A stretch of 64,000 nt of DNA from Bittarella massiliensis (ex Durand et al. 2017). GTDB lineage: Bacteria; Bacillota; Clostridia; Oscillospirales; Ruminococcaceae. Each line of letters opens with the position of its first letter. Position 1 is the first letter of the stretch. A program made the translations under genes and the position numbers. This document shows, in pieces, positions 49,756 to 58,091 of this stretch. The DNA lies in contig NZ_JABFCL010000007.1 of assembly GCF_017566145.1 (NCBI RefSeq), positions 1 through 64,000 on the forward strand. The letters are read 5' to 3'. Under the pieces are notes generated by a model. That model saw only the letters and a program-made list of their open reading frames with translations, was not told the DNA's origin and searched no databases.

Positions 49756-51341
49756 GAGACCGGCTGCGAATTCTCTATTCGGGGTTTCGCAATATGGGAA
49801 AGGTGTACTGGGCCCCTTATTTTCTGCTATTTCTTTTTCTTCCCTATATGGCCTATCAACCGGTGGCAGTGGCGCAATTCAGCGACCAATTTGTTCCACT
49901 CATCTCAACCGATATGCTGCAGTCATTTTCCGCTTATATCCCCCTGATTCCCGTTTGGTATTTGGTATTTTACTTCAGAGGGCAATTTGAGCCGGGTGCG
50001 GCGGAGCTGCTGCTGGCCTACCGCCGAATTCCCTATGTCAGGTCATTTGACGCACTGTCGATCTGGGCGCACACGGCCTTCTTACTGCTCCCCTTTGCCC
50101 TTCTTTTAAAAATGTGGCTGCATTTTACCAATCTGCTTCTCTATTCGCTGCAATATGCAATCATTATGTTTGTTTACTGCGTGGTGTTTTTCACCATCAT
50201 GATCCTCTTTCGCTCGGTCCTGTTGGCGGCGGCAGTTCCAATCATATATCATCTGCTGACTTCAATTGGGGGAGAGGAGAGCATTCTGTTTCTCGGCAAT
50301 CGGGCGTTGAATGGCGAAATCCTGCTCACCAAATACCTGCCACTGTTTTTCCTGTCGTTGGCAGTGGGCATTGGCGTTGCGCAGATTGACCAGAACAGAA
50401 AGACCTTGGAGCGAACGGTTGCCCCACAGATCAAAAAGTTGCGATACGGGAAGTACAAAACGCTTTTTTTTGCCGGGATGACGGTGCTTGCAATTGGTGG
50501 GGGAGTGCTGATTTATCAGACATTCAAACCTGACAAAACGGGGCACAAGGTCTATGAGGGAGAATCGTTGGTTGCCTCCCTTCTCAAACATTTTCAGACG
50601 GAAATCCCAGCAGGAACTACTCCATACTTTTATTTTGCCGAACGGTGTGCCGCAGGACTCGCCCCCATGATGGAGAAAGACGATTCGGTTGAGAGCTCTG
50701 CCGAAGCCGGATCGGCGGATGCCTACCTCTACTTTTACTATTTTGACCAGATGTGGCGGCGATTTGCGCCGCAGCGAGAGGCGGAGAGCCTGATAGAACA
50801 GAACCGCCAGGTGCTGTGTGTGCAGGCACCCAGTATTTTGGAAAAGCAACCCTATGCGGATTATACGGTTGCAAGCTACCATTGGATGTACCGACAGCGC
50901 CTTTGCAGGGAGATGGTGGAGGAGGGCTATCAAGAACAGGGTGAATACTATCAAAAAGAAATTCAGGAATTGGTCTGGGAAAATGTAGAGGAAGATGTTC
51001 AATTCCTCCTTCAGCAATCGAATCTAGGGGATGACACACCGGCGTTTTGGGAACGGGCAGCACTGGATCGGGACTGGATTTACACCCGACTGTCCCTTTC
51101 GGCAAAAGACCAGACCAAGGTTCTGTCCTACGCCAGGTTGGCCTATATTCGCCATCGTGCATCAGAGCTGGGGTTGGCCTGTCCTGACTATCGGGGCAAG
51201 ACAATTGGAAATTTAGAGGTGCAGACCTCTGAGTTGGTTGAAGAGATCAACGGGAGCCCCTCACAGATGCAGAAAAATGAAAGGTATAATTCCCCATACT
51301 CGCACTGTGGAATATGGCCTAAGGAGTGGATGAATTTTTAA
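49752..51341 (+). CDS. ABC-type permease with an extracytoplasmic C-terminal domain (second permease)
   Basis: A 529-residue protein. Hydrophobic segments at about residues 17-35, 60-76, 95-112, 130-150, 155-172, 200-215 and 240-258 (FFAGMTVLAIGGGVLIY). From about 260 to the end is a helical extracytoplasmic domain with many Tyr, Glu and Gln. Its plan matches the first permease (TM half plus large outer half), although the sequences are not alike. ATG 49752 overlaps the ATPase stop (ATGA). It is followed by 70 nt without a terminator that I can identify, then the flavoenzyme gene. Confidence 0.75.
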   Translation: MRDRLRILYSGFRNMGKVYWAPYFLLFLFLPYMAYQPVAVAQFSDQFVPLISTDMLQSFSAYIPLIPVWYLVFYFRGQFEPGAAELLLAYRRIPYVRSFDALSIWAHTAFLLLPFALLLKMWLHFTNLLLYSLQYAIIMFVYCVVFFTIMILFRSVLLAAAVPIIYHLLTSIGGEESILFLGNRALNGEILLTKYLPLFFLSLAVGIGVAQIDQNRKTLERTVAPQIKKLRYGKYKTLFFAGMTVLAIGGGVLIYQTFKPDKTGHKVYEGESLVASLLKHFQTEIPAGTTPYFYFAERCAAGLAPMMEKDDSVESSAEAGSADAYLYFYYFDQMWRRFAPQREAESLIEQNRQVLCVQAPSILEKQPYADYTVASYHWMYRQRLCREMVEEGYQEQGEYYQKEIQELVWENVEEDVQFLLQQSNLGDDTPAFWERAALDRDWIYTRLSLSAKDQTKVLSYARLAYIRHRASELGLACPDYRGKTIGNLEVQTSELVEEINGSPSQMQKNERYNSPYSHCGIWPKEWMNF

Positions 51342-51412
51342 TCCATTTGGCATTCGTGAAAAAGAAACTGTGCTATACTGATTGATATATAAAAGAAAGA
51401 GGAGTCATGACC

Positions 51413-52468
51413 ATGCACCCCGTTTTTACCCCGGTGACCCTGCGGACCATGACGGTAAAAAACCGGATCGCCCGTTCCGCCACCCACGACTATATCGGCA
51501 ACGAGACCGGCTATGTGAGCGACTTACAGGCCGACATCTGGGAGGAGCTGGCCCAAAATGACCTGGGCCTCTTCATCACCGGCCACCTCTATGTGGATGC
51601 CCTGGGCCAGGCGTCGGCCAGCCAGAACGCCCTGGACCACGACCGCTACATTCCGGCCCTGGCGCGCGCGGTGAAGCGGGTGCAGCGCCACGGCTGCAAA
51701 GTGGTGGCCCAGCTCAGCCACGCTGGGGCCAAGGCCACCCCGGAGGTGCCCCTGGCCCCCTCCGCCATCACCCTGGAGCCGGGTGCGCCGGCCCGCGCCA
51801 TGACCAAAGAGGAGATCGCCCAGGCGGTGGCGGCCTTTGCCGCCGCCGCGGGGCGGGCCCAGGCAGCCGGCTGCGACGGGGTGCAGATCCACTGCGCCCA
51901 CCTCTACCTGCTTTCCCAGTTCATCACCCCCTGCTGCAACCGCCGCGACGATGGGTACGGCGGCAGCCGGGAGAACCGCTTTCGCATTGTGGAGGAGGTG
52001 CTGGCCGCCGTGCGGGCCCGCTGTGGAGAGGGCTACCCGATCTTTGTCAAGATCAACAGCAACGCCCCCGAAGGGGACGAGGCGTACGCCGCCGACCTGC
52101 CCTATATGATGGAGCGGTTTGCCGCCTGGAAGGTGGAGGCGGTGGAGTTTAGCGGCTGTGATTTCTACCAGCGCAAGGGGCAGCACAACTACTACCTGAA
52201 GCGGGCCGCCCAGCTGCGAAAGACCGCCGACCAGCCGGTGATGCTGGTGGGAGGCGTGCGCACCCTGGAGGACATGGCGGCGGTGCTCGACCGGGGGATT
52301 GAGATGGTCTCTCTCTGCCGCCCCTTTATCTGCCAGGCAGACTTGATCCCCCGCCTGCGGGCAGGGGAGGGGGCGGCCTGCGTCAGCTGTGGCCAGTGCA
52401 GCAGTACAGGCAGCAAGCCGGGCCAGGCCCGCTGCATCTTCAACCGCAAAATCCCCGGGGCAGTTTGA
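51413..52468 (+). CDS. Old-yellow-enzyme-family NADH:flavin oxidoreductase
   Basis: A 351-residue FMN TIM-barrel enzyme. KNRIARSATHDYIG starts the barrel, VVAQLSHAGAKATP is the flavin-binding strand, DGVQIHCAHLYLLSQFITP-CCNRR-DDGYGGS carries the family loop, and VGGVRTLEDM with MVSLCRPFICQADL binds phosphate. The C-terminus has CVSCGQC-x11-C-type cysteines, so a 4Fe-4S cluster is plausible, but the C-terminal FAD/NADPH domain of the 2,4-dienoyl-CoA reductase type is absent. I start at ATG 51413 because AGAGGAG is 8 nt upstream; ATG 51407 is too close. Substrate unknown. Confidence 0.88.
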   Translation: MHPVFTPVTLRTMTVKNRIARSATHDYIGNETGYVSDLQADIWEELAQNDLGLFITGHLYVDALGQASASQNALDHDRYIPALARAVKRVQRHGCKVVAQLSHAGAKATPEVPLAPSAITLEPGAPARAMTKEEIAQAVAAFAAAAGRAQAAGCDGVQIHCAHLYLLSQFITPCCNRRDDGYGGSRENRFRIVEEVLAAVRARCGEGYPIFVKINSNAPEGDEAYAADLPYMMERFAAWKVEAVEFSGCDFYQRKGQHNYYLKRAAQLRKTADQPVMLVGGVRTLEDMAAVLDRGIEMVSLCRPFICQADLIPRLRAGEGAACVSCGQCSSTGSKPGQARCIFNRKIPGAV

Positions 52469-52488
52469 GGGGAGAGGCACTAAAGGAG

Positions 52489-52530
52489 AAAGAGCGCCCC
52501 CCGCCGGGAACTCGGCGGGGAGCGCTCTTT
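52489..52530. terminator. Bidirectional terminator
   Basis: AAAGAGCGC (52489-52497) pairs with AGCGCTCTTT-type right arm (52521-52530), extended by CCGCCG/CGGCGG in the middle. It separates the flavoenzyme and DeoR genes. Confidence 0.85.
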
Positions 52531-52557
52531 GACGGTGGTTTTGAAGCGGAGAGGGGG

Positions 52558-53292
52558 TTAAGCCAGGCGGAGGGCGACCCCCGTCTCCTCCAAATCGGCT
52601 TGCCACTGGGGGGAGAGCTGGGTGTCGGTGACGATGGTGTCCAGCTGGGAGAGGTCGCAGAAGTGGGAGGAGCGCACCTGGCCGAACTTGCCCGAGTCCG
52701 CCACCAGGATTTTTTGAGAGGAGGACTGAAGGACCGCCTCCTTCACCGCCACCTCGTAGGGGTTGGCGCAGGTGACCCCCAGGGTCTGGTGGATGCCGGC
52801 AGCCGAGAGAAAGGCCTTGTTGACCCGGATGCGGCGGATGAAGGACACCCCCTCGGCGGATTCCAACATCTCGGTGTTGGGGTGGTAGACCCCGCCGCAC
52901 ATCAACAGGCGGATGCCGGGCCGGTTGCGCAGGGCGAAGAGGACGTTGGCGTTGTAGCAGAGGACGGTCAGGTCGTAGTTGGTGGGGATGTGGGGCAGGA
53001 TTTTGGCGGTGGTGCTGCCGGTGTCGATGGCGATGACGTCCCGCGGCTCGATGAGGGCGGCGGCGGCCCGGCCGATCTGCTCCTTCTGGGCGTTGGCCTT
53101 TTCCAGCTCCTGCAGCAGGGAGTAGCCCCCCTCCTCCCCGTCGGAGGGGTGGCCCAGCTCCAGTTCGGCCAGGTCCCGGCGCACCGTCATCTCCGACACC
53201 GCCAGCCGGGTGGCCAGGGTGCGGATGGGCAGCATCCCCTGGGCGGATATTATCTGCAGCAGAAGGCTCTGCCGCTGTTCCTTTTTTGTCAT
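52558..53292 (-). CDS. DeoR/GlpR-family transcriptional repressor
   Basis: A 244-residue repressor. N-terminal HTH LATRLAVSEMTVRRDLAELE (about residues 27-46), and a DeoR sugar-phosphate sensor domain starting at IAIDTGSTTAKILPHI (about 95-110), with CGGVYHPNTEMLESAEG. ATG 53292 is on the minus strand. It is divergent from deoD and three copies of CATTTGTT lie in the shared region, so it probably controls deoD and itself in response to a deoxyribose or ribose phosphate. Confidence 0.9.
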   Translation of the reverse strand: MTKKEQRQSLLLQIISAQGMLPIRTLATRLAVSEMTVRRDLAELELGHPSDGEEGGYSLLQELEKANAQKEQIGRAAAALIEPRDVIAIDTGSTTAKILPHIPTNYDLTVLCYNANVLFALRNRPGIRLLMCGGVYHPNTEMLESAEGVSFIRRIRVNKAFLSAAGIHQTLGVTCANPYEVAVKEAVLQSSSQKILVADSGKFGQVRSSHFCDLSQLDTIVTDTQLSPQWQADLEETGVALRLA

Positions 53293-53301
53293 AAAAACAC
53301 C

Positions 53302-53482
53302 CCATTTGTTTCCGATCTTCTTTCAATTTATCATGTCTGCCGCGCTATGTAAATAGAAAGTGGGCCAGCTTTTTGTGTGGCTTTCACAACTCTTTGTCAA
53401 ACCGTTTCCTTTTTGTTGACGATTGTATTTTACCATGTTATGTTGTAAATAACAAATGTTATATTTAAAGCACCATTTGTTT
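53302..53482. promoter_or_regulatory. DeoR/deoD divergent control region with repeated operator boxes
   Basis: A CATTTGTT box occurs three times: 53303-53310 (+, next to the deoR start), 53452-53459 (- strand, within AACAAATGTT) and 53474-53481 (+). The deoD promoter is TTGACG (53416-53421), 17-bp spacer, TATGTT (53439-53444). Two of the boxes sit just downstream of the -10, as expected for repression. Confidence 0.7.
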
Positions 53483-53546
53483 TAATACGGTCACGTCGGC
53501 TGGGCAGAGACCTGCTGTGCCGGCGGCAGAACAGAGGAGGATATGA

Positions 53547-54266
53547 ATGATGGCAACGCCACACAACACAGCAGAAAAGGGACAGATCGCCAGCACCGTT
53601 CTCATGCCGGGGGACCCTCTGCGCGCCAAGTACATTGCAGATACCTACCTGGACAATGTGAGCGAGTTCAACCACGTGCGGGGGATGCTGGGCTTTACCG
53701 GCACCTACCGGGGCAAACCGGTCTCGGTGATGGGCAGCGGGATGGGGATCCCCTCCATCGGCATCTACTCCTACGAGCTGTTTCACCACTACGGGGTGGA
53801 CAATATCATCCGCCTGGGCTCCTCCGGCTCCTATGTGGAGGGGCTCAACCTCTTCGACGTGGTGATGGCCACCGCCGCCTGGAGCGCCTCCACCTACGCC
53901 CTGGCGCAGAGCGGGTACGACAAGGACCTCACCTACCCCAGCACCCAGCTCAACGCCCAGCTCAAGGAGAGCGCCCAGCGCCTGGGGAAAGAACTGGTGG
54001 AGGGGGTCGTCCACTCCAGCGACGTGTTCTACTACCACGGGGTGGACAAGGCCGCCTACATTGAAAAACTCAACCGGGAGCACGGCTGTATCTGCATCGA
54101 CATGGAGAGCTTTGCCCTCTTTCACAACGCGGCCCTCAACGGCAAGAGAGCCGCGACCCTGCTGACCATCTCCGACACCCTGAAGGGGGAGAAACAGTCC
54201 ATCTCCTCGGCCGACCGGGAGTTGGCCCTCACCAACATGATGGAGATCGCCCTGGGCATTCTGTGA
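53547..54266 (+). CDS. deoD: Purine-nucleoside phosphorylase DeoD
   Basis: A 239-residue high-molecular-mass (hexameric type) phosphorylase of purine (deoxy)nucleosides. Start TPHNTAEKGQIASTVLMPGDPLRAKYIAD includes the phosphate-binding GDPLRA. The base and sugar sites are SSGSYVEGLN, VHSSDVFY and DMESFALFHNAAL, and SDTL is the catalytic Asp area. ATG 53547 follows AGGAGG. With the three nucleoside hydrolases the window has two routes of nucleoside breakdown. Confidence 0.94.
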   Translation: MMATPHNTAEKGQIASTVLMPGDPLRAKYIADTYLDNVSEFNHVRGMLGFTGTYRGKPVSVMGSGMGIPSIGIYSYELFHHYGVDNIIRLGSSGSYVEGLNLFDVVMATAAWSASTYALAQSGYDKDLTYPSTQLNAQLKESAQRLGKELVEGVVHSSDVFYYHGVDKAAYIEKLNREHGCICIDMESFALFHNAALNGKRAATLLTISDTLKGEKQSISSADRELALTNMMEIALGIL

Positions 54267-54291
54267 GGAATTGCCCCTGTCAAATCGCTGT

Positions 54292-54327
54292 CGAGAGCCC
54301 CTGCCCCGTTGGGGGCGGGGGCTCTCG
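54292..54327 (+). terminator. Terminator after deoD
   Basis: CGAGAGCCCC and GGGGCTCTCG arms (54292-54301 with 54318-54327), with GCCCC/GGGGC inside the loop. No T-run follows. Confidence 0.6.
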
Positions 54328-54645
54328 GCGCGCTGAGGAAGAAAAGCCCTGGGCCGGGCCCCCAAATGCCGCCGCTGGAATGCCTGTGCGGGGAGATGCG
54401 CCTGCCGTCCGCCCTGCCGGGGGATATAGGCGCGCCCTTTTCAGGGCAGGGTTTCCCCCTTTGAGCGCTGAGGGCGTCCTTCGCCCCCCTGCAGCGGGGG
54501 AGGTGGTGGGCTCCCCGGCGATTTGCGCCGTTGCGCCGTTCCATCTGCCCGGCAAGGAGCGCCGGGGTTTGACGGCCCCCGGGCCATTGCCGGCAGTGCC
54601 AGTCCGGCAGTCTTTCAGGGCGCGGACAGGACCGCGCCAAAAGGG
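54328..54645. other. Intergenic region without a supported gene
   Basis: About 320 nt of GC-rich sequence between deoD and the XRE gene. Open frames on both strands here lack ribosome sites and family features. Some folding potential exists: CCCTGCC/GGCAGGG around 54411-54453, and GGGCG/CGCCC around 54469-54487. I could not assign an RNA family. Confidence 0.5.
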
Positions 54646-54683
54646 ACAGCGCCCCGGCGGAAATCCATCCGCCGGGGCGCTGT
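54646..54683. terminator. Bidirectional terminator between convergent units
   Basis: A perfect 15-bp GC-rich stem (54646-54660 with 54669-54683), 8-nt loop. On the minus strand CCCTTTT follows, ending the XRE gene. Confidence 0.88.
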
Positions 54684-54699
54684 TTCTTCTCTGTGGGGA

Positions 54700-55461
54700 C
54701 TATTCCAAAAAGAGGGTGAGAAAGTCGACAAGGGCCTTCCAGGCGTGGGGGTACTCGTCCAAAATGATCCGGCGCAGCGAATCGGGAGTGCAGCTCCCGC
54801 GGGGGATGGTCAAACTTCCCCGCATCCGTTCACCAAGGGCGATGTGGCCAGAGGCAAACCCGCCGATGGCCACCCGGTCGGCCAGGGCCGCGCCCCCCAC
54901 TGCATAGACGCCGATGGAGAGCCCGCCCAGGGAAACCACCCCCACCGCCAGCCCGCCAATGGCCAGCAGGCCGATCGCCGCCCCGCCCAGGGCCACCCCG
55001 CCCAGAGCGAGCCCGCCGATGGCCAACAGCCCCAGGGAGAGCCCGCCGAGGGAGAAAAGGCCGGCCGAGAGCGCCCCCAGGGAGAGGAGGCCGGTGGCCA
55101 GATTGCCGATGGCCAATATCCCCTTGGCGCGGCAGAGCCCCCACCCCAGGTGGATGTGTACCAGGGGCAACCCGAAGAGGGTTCGCTTGCTCTTGTACTC
55201 CCAGTGCAGGCGGCGGGGGAAGGGCGTTGCGTCATCGGCCGGGGGGAGCGGCTGTCGGGGCTGCTTCTCCCCCTTGACCAGTTCGTCTAGGCTGACGTCA
55301 AAGTAGTCGCTCAAGGCGACCAGGTTGCCCACGTCGGGGGTGGAAGCGCCGGACTCCCACTTTTGCACCGCCTGGCGGGAAACCCCCAGAACTTCGGCCA
55401 GCTCTTCCTGCGAGAGTTGGCGGGCCCTGCGCAGCGCGTACAGTTTTTCAGATATGCCCAT
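54700..55461 (-). CDS. XRE-family regulator with a pentad-repeat C-terminal domain
   Basis: A 253-residue protein. Residues 1-64 are a Cro/CI HTH (QLSQEELAEVLGVSRQAVQKWESG, then DYFDVSLDELV). A linker follows to about 85. Residues about 110-205 are an unbroken series of near-pentads of the form x-[A/S]-[I/L/V]-G-[G/x] (for example GGLALGGVALGGAAIG, then LLAIGGLAVG), which suggests a repetitive beta-helix or a membrane-inserted hydrophobic structure. ATG 55461 is used. Similar HTH proteins with glycine-pentad tails occur in Clostridia; their ligand is unknown. Confidence 0.88.
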   Translation of the reverse strand: MGISEKLYALRRARQLSQEELAEVLGVSRQAVQKWESGASTPDVGNLVALSDYFDVSLDELVKGEKQPRQPLPPADDATPFPRRLHWEYKSKRTLFGLPLVHIHLGWGLCRAKGILAIGNLATGLLSLGALSAGLFSLGGLSLGLLAIGGLALGGVALGGAAIGLLAIGGLAVGVVSLGGLSIGVYAVGGAALADRVAIGGFASGHIALGERMRGSLTIPRGSCTPDSLRRIILDEYPHAWKALVDFLTLFLE

Positions 55462-55938
55462 TGATTTTTATCCACCTTGTTCATCAGTTTGCCGGGCGCC
55501 GTCGCCGCGGCTGTCTCCACTATAGGGGAAAGCCCCCTTTTCTTCTACCAACCGAGGGAGGCAATTTTGACAACCGCTGGTTGCACATCGCATGGCGGCG
55601 CGTTTTGGGGGAAAAAGATTGCGCCGTTTCAGTATACTCCATCTGTGCGGAGAAGCAAAGAGAAAGGGAGGAGAAAGCCCCTTTTCTGAGTAGAAAGAGG
55701 GGGAAGGGGCTTCTGCTGGCCGAGGGGTGTTTGAACCGTGGAAACCCCAACTGAACTGTCAAAGCTGCCGAGCAGCCTGATGAACCACAGTGCTGTCGCC
55801 ATATATTTTTGCCCGGCATAACAAAAGCCCCCTGATGGAATCTATTCCTCTCCATCGGGAAGCCTTTGCCGACTCTCCGTTTTTACCCGTTCGATTTGTT
55901 GAGGGACGGCTTTTTGAAAAGGCGGGAAGAGGCGGCGT
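55462..55938. other. Intergenic region without a supported gene
   Basis: About 477 nt between the XRE gene and the end of the ABC-operon pseudogene. An open frame of about 110 codons on the minus strand (55520-55855) has poor codon use, many Ser/Phe/Arg and no ribosome site; I do not call it. A minus-strand TATAGT at about 55519-55524 may be a -10 for the XRE gene. A hairpin CCCCTTTTC/GAAAGAGGGG lies at about 55678-55702. Confidence 0.5.
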
Positions 55939-56409
55939 TTACCCCTCGCCCTCCCGGCGGTGTTGCAGGTGGATGCCAATGTGCCCCACCCCCAAGACCA
56001 GGGCGGCCAACACCATCCAGATCACCCGGCCGTAGATGCCCAGGGCGAGGAGGGCCAGCACCGGCAGGGTCGCCCCGGCCACTGGGATGCCCAGCAGCGG
56101 GCGATAGAAGTCCCGCAGGGTGCGCCCGCTGCGAAAATAGCGCACCCACCAGCACTCATAGGCGACCATCAGAATAAAGGAGAGGGCTAGTCAAAGGCTG
56201 CGGGGGGAGAGGGGGCGCAGGTTGAAGTCGGAGAAGAGGAGGGCGCAACAGGTGACGCCGGCTTCGCCCACCCGCTCCAGGGCCGCCAGCAGCCGGTTTC
56301 CCCCAGCAGGGGTGTAGCCGGCGGGCTGGCGCTTGACCCAGTACAGGTTGGGGATGAAGAGCATTGCCAGCCAGAGCAGGCCGATGTGGGAAAAGCCCAG
56401 ATGCCCCAC
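55939..56409 (-). pseudogene. Small membrane protein of the YtrA-type ABC operon, interrupted by an in-frame TGA
   Basis: Two open pieces lie in the same frame, 72 and 83 residues, split only by TGA at 56193-56191. The first, from GTG 56409, has GHLGFSHIGLLWLAMLFIPNLYWVK and FSDFNLRPLSPRSL; the second, LALSFILMVAYECWWVRYF, then RDFYRPLLGIPVAGATLP, VLALLALGIYG and a terminal GHIGIHLQHR. Read together they form a single protein of about 156 residues with four TM segments, whose relatives as I recall them carry Trp at the TGA position. One TGG to TGA change would explain it. It follows a ribosome site GGGGGAA and is the last gene of the GntR/ABC operon. Confidence 0.75.
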
Positions 56410-56439
56410 GGCGATTCCCCCTTTCCGCCGCCGGAGCGG

Positions 56440-57201
56440 CTATTTTTTGAGGACGGCCCGCCGGGTCAGCAGCCAACCGCAGAGGGTGAGGAACAGTGCC
56501 AGCACCATGGCAGTGGCCATGGGGGGCCAGGCGCTGTGAGAGGTGATCCCCAGAATGGCCGAGAAAAAGCGGGTCAGGCCGCCGGTGACGGACTGGGGGA
56601 GGATCGGCCAGAGGAGGGTGGTGAGGACGACCAGCAGCCAGGGAACCACCCAGAAGGTCATCCGCAGCAGTTTGCTCATCCGGTAAAAGAGGGTGCTGAT
56701 AAAAAAGCCGATCAGGTAGATGGCAAAGCCCAGCACCGCCAGGAAGAGAAAGCTCATCAGCAGGGTGAGGGCCTCTTTGCCCGCGCTCTGGGCGCTGATG
56801 GCCACGCCGTCCGGCTGGAAGATCAGCCGCTCCCGCTCAAAACACAGGGTGTACAGGGTGGGCATGGGGTAAAAGAGGCCGACGAGGCGGTTGATGACAA
56901 TCATCACCGCCGCCGAGAGAATGGACGGCAACAGACCGCTGAGGGCGGTGCCCAGAAAGAAGTCCCGGCGGGAGACGTTGTTGGCCATGGCGAAGAAGAA
57001 GTTGTAGCGAAAACCCACCACTCCACAGATAAAGAGGAAGATGAGGATAGACATATCGCTGCCGACGGTGTTCCCCCCTGGGATCAGATAGGAGAGCAGG
57101 GCGTTGAGGAGGACGATGGCGGTGTAGATAAAAAAGAAGATGGCTGTGGGCCGCAGGGAATCGGATAGATTGTAGCGCATGACGGTGAGGGTGTGTTTCA
57201 T
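56440..57201 (-). CDS. ABC transporter permease (YtrC/D-like)
   Basis: A 253-residue membrane protein with six predicted TM segments (AIFFFIYTAIVLLNALLSYLI, ILIFLFICGVVGFRYNFFF, and others to LALFLTLCGWLL). It carries an FFFAMANNVSRRDFFLG loop typical of small ABC-2 permeases of the YtrB partner type. It overlaps the ATPase stop by 1 nt (ATG 57201). Probably pairs with the upstream ATPase to form an exporter or membrane-stress system. Confidence 0.85.
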   Translation of the reverse strand: MKHTLTVMRYNLSDSLRPTAIFFFIYTAIVLLNALLSYLIPGGNTVGSDMSILIFLFICGVVGFRYNFFFAMANNVSRRDFFLGTALSGLLPSILSAAVMIVINRLVGLFYPMPTLYTLCFERERLIFQPDGVAISAQSAGKEALTLLMSFLFLAVLGFAIYLIGFFISTLFYRMSKLLRMTFWVVPWLLVVLTTLLWPILPQSVTGGLTRFFSAILGITSHSAWPPMATAMVLALFLTLCGWLLTRRAVLKK

Positions 57202-58070
57202 TACAGTGTGCCTCCTTTGCCCTGGGTCAGGTGGATGAACAGGTCTTGCAGCTTGGGCCGCATCAGGGTCAGGTGCAGCCGGTCGGCCTGTTCCCGGTCG
57301 GCCGGGCCGGCCACTGTGGCCGAGAGGTAGGGGCCCATCCGCTCGGTGTGAACGGCCGCCCGCCCGGAGAGGTAGCCCAATACTTCGCCCTCGGCTCCGG
57401 AGACGCAGTGGTAGCCGTCCAGCAGTTGGTCCACGCGCTCGCTCACCAGCACCCGGCAGTCCTCCAGAATGATCACCGACTCCAACAGGTCGGAAATCTC
57501 CTCGATGATGTGGGTTGAGAGGACCACCGTGCAGCCCTTCTCCCCGTAGAGGGAGAGGACCTCTCTGTAAAACAGGCTGCGGTGGCCCGCATCCAGCCCC
57601 AGCACCGGCTCGTCGAAGATGAGCACCTCGGCGCCGGAGGAGAGGGTGACGATCAGCTTGACGATGGAGGCGTAGCCGGTGGAGAGGGACTTGATTCGCT
57701 TTTGGGGGTCGAGGGCGAAGGCGGCGGTGAGGCGGTCGGCCCGGGCCCGGTCGAAATGGGGGTAGAAATCAGCTGTCCAGCGGTAGAGCTCGGCCACCCG
57801 CATGTTTTCGGGGTAGAGGGCGACCTCGCTCATGCAGTAGATTTTGCGCAGGGGGTCCCCGGGCCCACCCACGGGGGTCCCATCCACAGAGATCTCCCCC
57901 CGGTCGGGAAAGATGCGCTGGGTGATCAGGTTGAGCAGGGTGGATTTGCCCACCCCGTTGCGCCCCAGCAGGCCGTAGATGCGGCCCTGCTCAAAAGTCA
58001 GGTCGATGTCTCTGAGCACTTCAGCTTTGCCGTAGCTCTTGCAGAGACCGCGAATTGCGATGGTTGCCAT
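57201..58070 (-). CDS. ABC transporter ATP-binding protein (YtrB-like)
   Basis: A 289-residue ATPase. Walker A GLLGRNGVGKSTLLN (about residues 33-47), ABC signature SLSTGYASIVKLIVTLSSG (LSTGY in place of LSGGQ), Walker B EVLIFDEPVLGLDA, and switch His in VLSTHIIEE. The Q-loop reads YCMSEVALYPENMRVAELY. The C-terminal 75 residues are an accessory part. It sits between a GntR regulator and the permease, as in the B. subtilis ytrABCDEF operon. Confidence 0.92.
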   Translation of the reverse strand: MATIAIRGLCKSYGKAEVLRDIDLTFEQGRIYGLLGRNGVGKSTLLNLITQRIFPDRGEISVDGTPVGGPGDPLRKIYCMSEVALYPENMRVAELYRWTADFYPHFDRARADRLTAAFALDPQKRIKSLSTGYASIVKLIVTLSSGAEVLIFDEPVLGLDAGHRSLFYREVLSLYGEKGCTVVLSTHIIEEISDLLESVIILEDCRVLVSERVDQLLDGYHCVSGAEGEVLGYLSGRAAVHTERMGPYLSATVAGPADREQADRLHLTLMRPKLQDLFIHLTQGKGGTL

Positions 58071-58091
58071 GGTAGAACTCTCTCCTCTCTT

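Noticed and set aside
55520..55855. Possible 111-codon gene on the minus strand
   Set aside because: It has no ribosome site and no recognisable family, and its composition (many Ser, Phe, Arg and Pro) looks non-coding.
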